A stretch of DNA of 12,615 bases from Holosporales bacterium. GTDB lineage: Bacteria > Pseudomonadota > Alphaproteobacteria > UBA3830 > JAIRMZ01. Both the position numbers and the translations under genes were made by a program. Shown here one piece after another: positions 6,265 through 12,615 of this stretch. A model generated the notes under the pieces. The model saw only the letters and a program-made list of their open reading frames with translations, searched no databases and was not told the origin of the DNA. How positions within the stretch are numbered: position 1 is the stretch's first letter; each line of letters begins with the position of its first letter. The stretch lies in assembly GCA_031255325.1 (NCBI GenBank), contig JAIRST010000033.1:1-12615 (forward strand). Direction: 5' to 3'.

Positions 6265-6510
6265 TTACAACGCACATATGCTTTTTCCGAAGACTTTAGG
6301 GGTGGAAGAATTTGTGGAAGAATTTCCCGAATTTGGGACAAGCGGGGGGCGACCTGCCTCCGGCTGATATTTTTCCTTTTTACTCGAATCATTATACTTG
6401 TACCACTCGGAATCTGTTGAATTCATATTCATCCCGTGAGTCACACTATTCCAAGCTGTAATTATAAAAGCAAAAGCAATTAACGGTAATAAATGATCAG
6501 ACTTAATCAT
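6265..6510 (-). CDS. small exported protein of unknown function
   Basis: The 81-residue product has an N-terminal hydrophobic stretch (about residues 8-20, LPLIAFAFIITAW) typical of a Sec signal peptide, with likely cleavage near THGM (24-27). The mature part of about 55 residues is Ser/Asn/Pro/Lys-rich, without cysteine until a single one near the end (SICAL), and has no predicted helix-rich domain. ATG 6510 is preceded by AAGGAG at good spacing, and a well-formed promoter stands 37 bases upstream, so expression is credible. I recognise no family. It may be a secreted or periplasmic peptide; low-complexity composition would make homologues hard to find. It is transcribed away from pssA, in the same direction but with its own promoter. 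Confidence 0.65.
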   Translation of the reverse strand: MIKSDHLLPLIAFAFIITAWNSVTHGMNMNSTDSEWYKYNDSSKKEKYQPEAGRPPLVPNSGNSSTNSSTPKVFGKSICAL

Positions 6511-6546
6511 AAAATTTCTCCTTCTTTAAGTTTTCTCTCTGCATCT

Positions 6547-6575
6547 TGTATACACTTTACTCAACGAATTGTAAA
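6547..6575 (-). promoter_or_regulatory. sigma70-type promoter of the 81-residue exported protein
   Basis: On the minus strand TTTACA (6575-6570) and TATACA (6552-6547) are separated by exactly 17 bases. Each matches the consensus at five of six positions. The -10 lies 36 bases before ATG 6510. Confidence 0.6.
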
Positions 6576-6621
6576 CATATAAATCAAAAATTTTCATAAA
6601 ATATACATGACGCGAAAGTAT

Positions 6622-7470
6622 TCATTTTTTTTCTGAAATTTTTACGTTTTCTCGAGCAGCAAGCTCTTTTGTACCAGTTTTATGTTGACGTTCTAACCTT
6701 TTATAAACAGCATAACTGTAAGGTATGCTTAAAAGATAAAGGATAGTAAGAATGCTAATGGTGACCCAAATTTCAGTAATCAAACAGATGACGGTAAGGC
6801 TGGTTAATACCAGAAGCAGCAAGGTATAACGTTGCGGAATGATAACTTTTTTAAAGGAGAAAGTGGGAAGCCGACTAATTTTAAGAAGTCCTGTTCCCCC
6901 AACTATTAAAGCGACAAAAAATGGATTTTTTATCCATATACTTGAGCAATAAAAGGAAAAAATGAGTGGCGATAACGCAAGTAAGGCCCCTGCAGGAGCG
7001 GGAACGCCTATGAAAAAATGCGCTTTCCATGGAGGGACACCCCCCTGTGCTGACATGGTATTGAAACGTGCTAAACGGAGAGAACAGCATGCACAAAAAA
7101 AAAGACTAATACTCCATCCAAAGTTTCCGAGCTCGCGCAGAACAGTCAAGTATAAAATCAGGGCAGGGCTGACGCCAAAGCTGATAATGTCCGCTAAAGA
7201 ATCGAGTTCCGTCCCAAAAGGGCTCGTACATTTAAAAAGGCGCGCAAACCGTCCATCCATCCCATCAAGAATCGCCGCCACAAAAATGCATATCACAGCA
7301 TACTCTAAACGCTCTTCTAAGGCGAAACGCACACCGCTTAGACTGACACATAAAGCAGCCATTGTTATAGTATTGGGTACTACCCGTCCAAGGGAAAGTT
7401 TTTTTAGACGGCGTTTTCTTTTTCGCCGCAACAAAGGAGAACGTAAGGAGGCGCGTTTTTTAAACGGCAT
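6622..7470 (-). CDS. pssA: CDP-diacylglycerol-serine O-phosphatidyltransferase
   Basis: The 282-residue integral membrane enzyme transfers serine onto CDP-diacylglycerol, giving phosphatidylserine and CMP. The CDP-alcohol phosphatidyltransferase signature DG-x2-AR-x8-G-x3-D-x3-D is complete (D72 G73, A76 R77, G86, D90, D94, within DGRFARLFKCTSPFGTELD). The N-terminus is very basic (RRKRKRRLKK, about 15-24), followed by LGRVVPNTITMAAL, the usual entry to the first membrane helix. Several hydrophobic segments follow through residue 255, then a charged tail. The ATG overlaps the end of psd by 11 bases and GGAAG lies just upstream, so the two are one transcript with coupled translation. Its product is the substrate of Psd. 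Type II (alphaproteobacterial/Bacillus-like) rather than the E. coli-type PssA. Confidence 0.95.
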   Translation of the reverse strand: MPFKKRASLRSPLLRRKRKRRLKKLSLGRVVPNTITMAALCVSLSGVRFALEERLEYAVICIFVAAILDGMDGRFARLFKCTSPFGTELDSLADIISFGVSPALILYLTVLRELGNFGWSISLFFCACCSLRLARFNTMSAQGGVPPWKAHFFIGVPAPAGALLALSPLIFSFYCSSIWIKNPFFVALIVGGTGLLKISRLPTFSFKKVIIPQRYTLLLLVLTSLTVICLITEIWVTISILTILYLLSIPYSYAVYKRLERQHKTGTKELAARENVKISEKK

Positions 7471-8137
7471 AAGCTTCCGCTTCTTTCATAAGGCGTGCAA
7501 TAACAGTTTCCCCTGCGACCATTGTTTGTCCTTCATCAACAGTTAATACAGCACCCTCAGGAAGGTACACATCAACGCGACTGCCGAAACGAATAATCCC
7601 TATGCGTTGCCCTAATTTAAGCGTATCGCCTTCGTGAATATCACGTCGAATTCTGCGTGCGATCAAACCAGCAATACGCACGTAAACAACGGTATCTCCT
7701 TTAAAAGTACGTACAAGCACCGCTTCACGTTCGTTATGCTCGCTAGCTTTATCTAAAGTAGCATTCAGAAATTTCCCTGGTGTGTAGCTAATTCTTTCAA
7801 CCACTCCTGCAACAGGGGCGCGGTTTACATGTACATTAAAAATACTCATAAAAATGCTGATACGTTGCATAGGAACATTGTCCAGCCCAAGTTCAACAGG
7901 AGGAAGGAAGCGCCCGATTTTCACAATTTGTCCATCCGCCGGACTGACGAGTACTGAGCCGTCATCAGAGGGAGTTATGCGATTGGGGTCCCGAAAAAAA
8001 TAAGCGCACCAACTGGTTAACATGACGCCTATCCAGCCAAGGTGAACACTCATAAGTCCGAGTAACAAGGTTCCTCCCGCAAAGATAGTAATAAATCGTG
8101 TTGCTTCGCGGTCAAAGGAAGAGCCTCCGTGAAACAT
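7460..8137 (-). CDS. psd: phosphatidylserine decarboxylase proenzyme
   Basis: Psd converts phosphatidylserine to phosphatidylethanolamine using a pyruvoyl group made by self-cleavage. The 225-residue form is the short alphaproteobacterial type. The cleavage site is FGSR (Gly185-Ser186) rather than the enterobacterial LGST; Ser186 becomes the pyruvoyl group. Other conserved parts are the membrane-associated N-terminal helices (about 15-48), YFFRDPNR (46-53), SPADGQIVKIG (65-75, holding the triad Asp) and FNVHVNRAPVAG (100-111, holding the triad His). ATG 8137 is chosen because GGAGAG lies five bases upstream and homologues start near FDREA; the frame extends to TTG 8176 but that stretch (MYACGCGRKYG) looks non-coding. 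First gene of psd-pssA, divergent from fliF. Confidence 0.95.
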   Translation of the reverse strand: MFHGGSSFDREATRFITIFAGGTLLLGLMSVHLGWIGVMLTSWCAYFFRDPNRITPSDDGSVLVSPADGQIVKIGRFLPPVELGLDNVPMQRISIFMSIFNVHVNRAPVAGVVERISYTPGKFLNATLDKASEHNEREAVLVRTFKGDTVVYVRIAGLIARRIRRDIHEGDTLKLGQRIGIIRFGSRVDVYLPEGAVLTVDEGQTMVAGETVIARLMKEAEAYAV

Positions 8138-8355
8138 ATTCTCTCCATATTTTCTTCCGCACCCACAGGCGTACAAAGAATAGTGTATCGTATATATGTA
8201 AAAAATTCGAGATGTCTCTTAATGGCCTTCTAAAGCCGGTAAAAAATGCCATCTCTCTATATAAAAAGAACTTTTTGCTACCCTTTTAACCGCTTTTTCA
8301 TATTTACAACAGTAATGTCGCACAAAAGACAGTGAAATGTAGGCAGAAATTGCCC
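8138..8355. other. divergent control region between psd and fliF
   Basis: This region must hold promoters for both operons. I saw no sigma54 site with correct GG-N10-GC spacing upstream of fliF. TTAA-N7-CTAA (about 8219-8233) and TTAAC at 8286-8290 resemble parts of the CtrA box TTAA-N7-TTAAC, which controls fliF in Caulobacter, but neither is complete. AT-rich -10-like sequences occur on both strands (TATATA near 8258 and 8192) without clear -35 partners. Confidence 0.35.
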
Positions 8356-9933
8356 ATGGTGAACATATTAAAAAATATACAGAAGCTTCCAAAATTTCCT
8401 TTATGGGGGGGAGGCATCGCGATTATAGGTCTTGTTTTTATTATGTGCCTTTTAAGTCGATTGGGAGGAAGCGAAAAACGCGTTCTTTTTAGCGAACTTG
8501 AGCTTACAGAAAGTGCCAAAGTCACAGCAAAATTGGAATCACTTTCCATCCCCTTTGACGTTCGTGCTGATGGGCAGCAAATCCTTGTGAATTCCGAAGA
8601 TGTCGCCCGTGCGCGCATGAGTCTAGCGGAAGAAGGATTCCTTACAGGTGGCAACGTTGGTTATGAACTTTTCGATAAAGGAGAAACCTTCAGTGCGACA
8701 AGTTTCGTACAAAATGTTAACCACACGCGCGCTTTAGAAGGTGAACTCGCTCGTAGTATTACAACACTTAGCCCTATTGCGCGAGCCCGTGTTCATTTAG
8801 TGATGGCCAAAAAAACATTATTTAGTGCAGATTCACAAAAAACAACGGCATCTGTCGTCCTAAAGCTTAAAAGTGGGGCGCGCCTTAAAGAATCTCAGAT
8901 TCAGGCCATTCAAAATCTTGTGGCGGGCGCCGTTCCGGATCTTTCCGCAGATCATATCACTATCGTTGATGACCAAGGGACTTTACTGACCTATATCAAC
9001 AGTGGAGATTCTCGCAATGGTATTGCACGAAATTTTGATGAGTTGCGCTCTGGGCAAGAAGCCCGTTTAGCGCAGAGTTTAGAAATGCTTTTATCGAAGA
9101 CGGTAGGAGCAGGGAAGGTTCGTGTTGAAGTTTCTATGGAGATGGATTTTGATCATTTTTCTGAAAATAAAGAAATATTCGACCCTGATGGGCAAGTAAT
9201 CCGTTCTCAGCAGTTAATTGAAGATGGAGCGCATTCTTCGGACACCCCTGATAAAACGCGCGGAGTGACAGTAGAAAATGCGTTACCCAACGATACAAGC
9301 GCAAAATTGAACCTTTCTGCGGGCAACACATCGCAAACTAAAAAAACAGAAGAAATTTTCAATTATGAGATCTCGAAAACAACACGGACTCTTGTAAGGG
9401 ATACAGGGGTAGTTCGGAGACTATCTGTAGCGGTTCTTGTGGATGGAACGTATCAGAAGGAGAACAAAGGGGGGGTTATCTATAAACCCCGCGCTGTTGC
9501 CGAACTCGAACAACTCAAAACACTTATAAAGTCAGCTGTTGGCTTTAAAGAAGATCGAGGAGACACGGTCGAAGTTATCAATTTACGTTTCGCGACAGAG
9601 GAGCTAGATACAGGGACTTCTGGCCAGACGGCAGTAGCGTCACAAAACGAAGAACGTGATATATCCATTTGGATATTCACTCTGCTTATTAGTATTGTAT
9701 TATTAGGGTTCTTCCTGTGGTACTTCTTAAAAACTAAGAATCTTGCCTCATATAATTTAGAGGAAGAAAGAGAAAACACGCAACAAGAGGCCTTTTTACA
9801 AGAAGAAATCCCATCAACATTAAACCTAGAAGCATTACCAAAAGATCTTTCTGACAAGATAAAAGAATTGATTGATCGTGATCCTGAAACAGCGGCAGCA
9901 ATCATCGAAAACTGGCTGCAACAGGAAGTATAA
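8356..9933 (+). CDS. fliF: FliF, flagellar MS-ring protein
   Basis: FliF forms the inner-membrane MS ring that carries the rotor and surrounds the export gate. The 525-residue product has the expected plan: a short cytoplasmic N-terminus, first membrane helix (about 17-33, GGGIAIIGLVFIMCLL), the periplasmic ring-building YscJ/FliF domain (about 40-200, with VNHTRALEGELARSI and ARVHLVMAKK), the second FliF domain (about 210-400), a second membrane helix (about 437-457, IWIFTLLISIVLLGFFLWYF) and a C-terminal tail (DLSDKIKELIDRDPETAAAI) that binds FliG. ATG 8356 with AGGCAG upstream is chosen; GTG 8332 in the same frame would add eight residues with no ribosome binding site. First gene of the flagellar operon. 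The stop is followed after one base by fliG. Confidence 0.96.
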   Translation: MVNILKNIQKLPKFPLWGGGIAIIGLVFIMCLLSRLGGSEKRVLFSELELTESAKVTAKLESLSIPFDVRADGQQILVNSEDVARARMSLAEEGFLTGGNVGYELFDKGETFSATSFVQNVNHTRALEGELARSITTLSPIARARVHLVMAKKTLFSADSQKTTASVVLKLKSGARLKESQIQAIQNLVAGAVPDLSADHITIVDDQGTLLTYINSGDSRNGIARNFDELRSGQEARLAQSLEMLLSKTVGAGKVRVEVSMEMDFDHFSENKEIFDPDGQVIRSQQLIEDGAHSSDTPDKTRGVTVENALPNDTSAKLNLSAGNTSQTKKTEEIFNYEISKTTRTLVRDTGVVRRLSVAVLVDGTYQKENKGGVIYKPRAVAELEQLKTLIKSAVGFKEDRGDTVEVINLRFATEELDTGTSGQTAVASQNEERDISIWIFTLLISIVLLGFFLWYFLKTKNLASYNLEEERENTQQEAFLQEEIPSTLNLEALPKDLSDKIKELIDRDPETAAAIIENWLQQEV

Positions 9934-9934
9934 A

Positions 9935-10939
9935 ATGAAAACGATACCTCAAAAGTCCCTGTCAGGTCCAGAAAAAGCCGCTGTTCTTATGCTTGTTGCA
10001 GGAATAGAGCATGCTAGCAAAGTATTTAGCCTTTTATCAGACGATGAGATTAAGGCTCTTGCTAACGCAATTTCTCATCTTGGTATGGTACGTACAGAGA
10101 TGGTGCATACAGCATGTGCGCGTTTCTTGGAAGAAACAAACGGAATAGTCGGCACAACAAAAAGAGCTGAAATTGTTTTGTGTAATGTTCTTGGGAAAGA
10201 ACGTGCTCGTTCTGTTATAGAAGAACTCAAAGCTACGGATATTAATGCGATATGGGAAAAAGTGTCTCTTATCGATGGAGTAACACTTACAAATTATTTA
10301 AAAGACGAACAACCTCAAACGATCGCTGTCGTCTTATCGCACATTACTCCTCAGCGTGCGGCGGAAGTGTTTTCTTTGTTACCGCAAGAGACTTCTTGTG
10401 AAGTGCTGAGGAGAATTCTTAAAGCGGATAATGTTCAAAGTGGTGTATTGGCAGATGTTGGAAAAACGTTACGAACGGAGCTTCTGAACAAGCCTTCCAT
10501 CTTTGAACGAAAAAATACCCATGCAAACGTTGCAGAAATTTTTAATTATATGGAAAAAGACGTCGGCAAAAGTTTCTTTGACTACCTTCAAAAAAATGAT
10601 GAAGAAGATGCCACTCGTATCCGCGCTTTGATGATGACTTTCGAAGATTTAACAAAAATTGGAATCGAAGGTCTTGATATTTTGCTGCAACATATTGAAC
10701 CATCGCACCTTGCTTTAGCTTTAAAAGCAGCCCCCGAATGCATAAAAGAGTTCCTTCAGGCGCACCTTTCTGCAGAAGCCTTGCAGTTATTAAAAGATGA
10801 AATGGAAACGTTGGGAGCAGTACGTGTACGTGAGGTTAATCAAGCGCAATCCGAAATTGTCTCTGTCATGAAAGAGCTTATTCAAAAAGGGTATATCCAA
10901 TTGCTGGGTACCTCAAACAATGAAGAACTTGTCCTATGA
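9935..10939 (+). CDS. fliG: FliG, flagellar rotor/switch protein
   Basis: FliG links the MS ring to the C ring and receives torque from the MotA stator. The 334-residue product has the N-terminal FliF-binding domain (LSGPEKAAVLML, 9-20), the middle domain with EQPQTIAVVLSHI (125-137, family EHPQ) and a C-terminal torque domain. Compared with E. coli FliG (numbering coincides), torque residues K264, D288 and R297 are kept and D289 is Glu, but R281 is Glu, a charge reversal. The MFXF hinge motif reads MMTF (233-236), and the usual LDDR that follows reads IGIE. ATG 9935 has AGGAAG inside the end of fliF, implying translational coupling; an upstream extension of the frame overlaps fliF and is not coding. 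Ends in an ATGA overlap with fliH. Confidence 0.96.
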   Translation: MKTIPQKSLSGPEKAAVLMLVAGIEHASKVFSLLSDDEIKALANAISHLGMVRTEMVHTACARFLEETNGIVGTTKRAEIVLCNVLGKERARSVIEELKATDINAIWEKVSLIDGVTLTNYLKDEQPQTIAVVLSHITPQRAAEVFSLLPQETSCEVLRRILKADNVQSGVLADVGKTLRTELLNKPSIFERKNTHANVAEIFNYMEKDVGKSFFDYLQKNDEEDATRIRALMMTFEDLTKIGIEGLDILLQHIEPSHLALALKAAPECIKEFLQAHLSAEALQLLKDEMETLGAVRVREVNQAQSEIVSVMKELIQKGYIQLLGTSNNEELVL

Positions 10940-11610
10940 TGTCGGCTCCTTTAAAAAAATTTTATTTCGATAGAACCTTTGAAGGTATCAAAACGGATGC
11001 TTCTGCACAGTCTATCGAAGAACCTTTAAGGCTTGATGCGTCCACTGACATGTACCAGCATGCCTTTGAAGAAGGACGTATTGCTGGGATTAAGGAAGCG
11101 CAAGAAACAAATGTCCAACGCGAAAAGACCCAAATACAACAACTTTTGAAGGAAATTTATACAATACTTAACGACCAGAACGATTTCCGTGTTGAGTACG
11201 AAAAGAAGGCGGCTAAAGAATACATCTTCCTTCTTAAAGATGCTTTAACACATCTTTTCCCTTTATTTGAAGAACGCTGGGGAACCTTAGAAACGGAAGC
11301 ATTTTTAAAAGATTTTTTAAAAAACCCACCTCGTGAATTAAGTACCGTACGTATCACGTTGCCTCAGAAATTATTACCAACACTAAAAAAATACTTTAGC
11401 AAAGAGGAGAAGCGTTTTGATTTCCATATAACATGGACAGTTTCTGAAGATTCTCAAGAAGCGCCTGTTCAAGTGTGTTGGGAAAATGGAGGCATTGAAT
11501 ATGCGCGAGCGCAATTGTTTTCAGAAATATTGCGTGTTTTTGAAGCTTATGCTCATTCAAGAAATGCAAAATATTTTGCAACAAAGGAAATAAAGGGAGA
11601 GGAAGAATGA
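10936..11610 (+). CDS. fliH: FliH-like flagellar export-apparatus protein
   Basis: FliH regulates the FliI export ATPase and connects it to the C ring. The assignment rests partly on position between fliG and fliN, and partly on architecture: 224 residues, no membrane segment, a variable N-terminus, a FEEGRIAGIKEAQET segment (about 43-57) of the kind seen in FliH family N-termini, a long charged helix or coiled coil (about 58-110), and an alpha/beta C-terminal part (LSTVRITLPQKLLPTLKKYF) resembling the FliH/HrpE-type C-terminal domain. FliH sequences diverge strongly, so identity by eye is modest. The ATG overlaps the fliG stop (ATGA), and the TGA overlaps the fliN start the same way, so translation is coupled. 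Confidence 0.85.
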   Translation: MMSAPLKKFYFDRTFEGIKTDASAQSIEEPLRLDASTDMYQHAFEEGRIAGIKEAQETNVQREKTQIQQLLKEIYTILNDQNDFRVEYEKKAAKEYIFLLKDALTHLFPLFEERWGTLETEAFLKDFLKNPPRELSTVRITLPQKLLPTLKKYFSKEEKRFDFHITWTVSEDSQEAPVQVCWENGGIEYARAQLFSEILRVFEAYAHSRNAKYFATKEIKGEEE

Positions 11611-11972
11611 TAAAAAGTCAGAAATTAGATTTACGAGACTTGCAAGAAATAGATTCAAAGGAGCTTTCCGAGAAAGGAGAGGAGAAAAATCTTTCTAGGG
11701 AATTACAGAGTTCGCAGGAAATGCTTGATCTAAAAACTGTGTATGACATTCCTGTAAAAGTATCAGCAGTGCTAGGACGGGCAAGCATGCACGTTAGGCA
11801 ATTTTTAGAACTTTCCCGCGGATCTGTAGTGACCCTTGATCGTTGTGTCGGTGACCCTATTGATATTTATGTTAATGACCGTCTTGTCGCACGTGGAGAA
11901 GTTGTCGTTGTTGATCAATCGCTAGGAATTTCTATGACAGAGCTTGTCAAATCAGGAGCAGACTTCTTGTGA
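11607..11972 (+). CDS. fliN: FliN, flagellar C-ring/switch protein
   Basis: FliN forms the base of the C ring and docks FliH-FliI. The 121-residue product has a charged, probably disordered N-terminus (1-40) and a complete SPOA domain (about 45-120): VYDIPVKVSAVLGRASMHVR, FLELSRGSVVTLDR, GDPIDIYVNDRLVARGEVVV and the C-terminal LGISMTEL. Length is typical. ATG 11607 overlaps the fliH stop and has GAGAGGAAG upstream. FliM, the other SPOA switch protein, is not in this operon segment, as expected for the alphaproteobacterial order. The stop is 38 bases before flbD. Confidence 0.95.
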   Translation: MIKSQKLDLRDLQEIDSKELSEKGEEKNLSRELQSSQEMLDLKTVYDIPVKVSAVLGRASMHVRQFLELSRGSVVTLDRCVGDPIDIYVNDRLVARGEVVVVDQSLGISMTELVKSGADFL

Positions 11973-12010
11973 GAGCTATGCGGGGATAAAAGGCTTTTGG
12001 GAGATATACC

Positions 12011-12615
12011 ATGCGACTGTTAATCATCGGCCATTTAGAAGGGCACATGAGTTCTGCTGCTCGGCAAGCTATAAAAAAAGGAGTGCGCGTCGGAACTGTC
12101 GAGACAGTAGAGCAAGCTCTTCATGCTTTGCGTTCTGGACAAGGAGCTGATCTTATTTTTATTGACATACGATGTTCTGTCGCAGGGCTTGTGGAAAAAC
12201 TTCAAGCAGAACGTATTAACGTTCCCGTTGTAGCATGCGGTGAAGGCAATGATACATGTATCGCTGTCGAATCAATTCAAGCAGGGGCGAAAGAATATAT
12301 GCCGCTGCCTCCAGATCCTGAATTGATTTCAGCTATTTTAGAATCTATTGCCCGTGAGGATTCTGCTTTGATTGCTCGGGATCCTATTTTTAAGCATGTC
12401 TTACGGGTCGCTGAACAAATCGCTCCTAGCGAAGCGAGTGTGCTTATTACCGGAGAGTCTGGTACAGGAAAGGAGGTTCTTGCCCGGTATATTCAAAAGA
12501 AGAGCCGACGTGCCTTGTGTCCGTTCATCACAGTGAACTGTGCTGCCATTCCGGAAACGCTATTGGAATCCGAGCTTTTCGGTCATGAGAAAGGTGCTTT
12601 TACGGGAGCAGTGGC
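12011..12615 (+). CDS. flbD: FlbD, sigma54-dependent flagellar regulator, 3' end outside window
   Basis: FlbD activates late flagellar genes with sigma54 RNA polymerase and, in Caulobacter, is controlled by FliX. The first 201 residues are present. The N-terminal receiver-like domain (1-115) begins MRLLIIGHLEGHMS and has an Asp at 52 (FIDIR), but lacks the acidic pair normally found after the first strand and the C-terminal Lys of true receivers (AKEYMPLPPDPEL instead), so control by phosphorylation is doubtful, as known for FlbD. The block IARDPIFKHVLRVAEQIAPS links to the AAA+ domain, with Walker A GESGTGKE (148-155) and the sigma54-contact loop GAFTGA (195-200). Walker B, the arginine fingers and the DNA-binding domain lie beyond the window. 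ATG 12011 has GGGAGA upstream. Confidence 0.93.
   Translation, partial: MRLLIIGHLEGHMSSAARQAIKKGVRVGTVETVEQALHALRSGQGADLIFIDIRCSVAGLVEKLQAERINVPVVACGEGNDTCIAVESIQAGAKEYMPLPPDPELISAILESIAREDSALIARDPIFKHVLRVAEQIAPSEASVLITGESGTGKEVLARYIQKKSRRALCPFITVNCAAIPETLLESELFGHEKGAFTGAV

Noticed and set aside
8223..8235. Possible sigma54 promoter (GG...GC) upstream of fliF
   Set aside because: Spacing is nine bases rather than the required ten and the flanking bases do not fit TGGCAC-N5-TTGC.

Overview
The window reads as a piece of an AT-rich alphaproteobacterial chromosome. The best markers are the flagellar block fliF-fliG-fliH-fliN-flbD, an order known from Caulobacter and related alphaproteobacteria, together with FlbD itself, a short alphaproteobacterial-type phosphatidylserine decarboxylase with an FGS cleavage site, and a CIRCE-controlled groESL. 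Broken genes and small exported proteins of unknown function suggest a host-associated lineage undergoing genome reduction, perhaps Holosporales-like. That placement is inference; no rRNA is present to test it.

Layout. Positions 1-1174 (minus) hold an ABC-F translation-factor ATPase whose frame is broken in the linker between its two ATPase domains; its 3' end lies outside the window. A YciA-type acyl-CoA thioesterase follows (1557-1979, minus). Positions 2147-2376 (minus) carry the decayed 3' end of tag (3-methyladenine DNA glycosylase I). Just upstream of it is an intact gene for an unrecognised 197-residue exported membrane protein (2410-3003, minus). Then comes the plus-strand groES-groEL operon (3414-5396), with a degenerate CIRCE operator, a candidate promoter and a clear intrinsic terminator. 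Directly behind the terminator, in a stretch that looks empty, lies a 5'-truncated and frameshifted IS630-type transposase (about 5455-6086, plus). Next are one or two small minus-strand genes for exported peptides (6055-6240 doubtful, 6265-6510 good). The overlapping pair psd-pssA (8137-6622, minus) makes phosphatidylethanolamine. Divergently from psd runs the tightly coupled flagellar operon fliF-fliG-fliH-fliN-flbD, cut by the window end inside flbD.

How the genes work together. GroES and GroEL form the chaperonin. PssA makes phosphatidylserine from CDP-diacylglycerol and Psd decarboxylates it to phosphatidylethanolamine. FliF builds the MS ring, FliG and FliN belong to the rotor/C-ring, FliH belongs to the export-ATPase complex, and FlbD is a sigma54 activator of later flagellar genes. 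The flagellar genes, the phospholipid genes and groESL look intact, whereas the first 6 kb contains three decayed genes (ABC-F, tag and the IS630 transposase).
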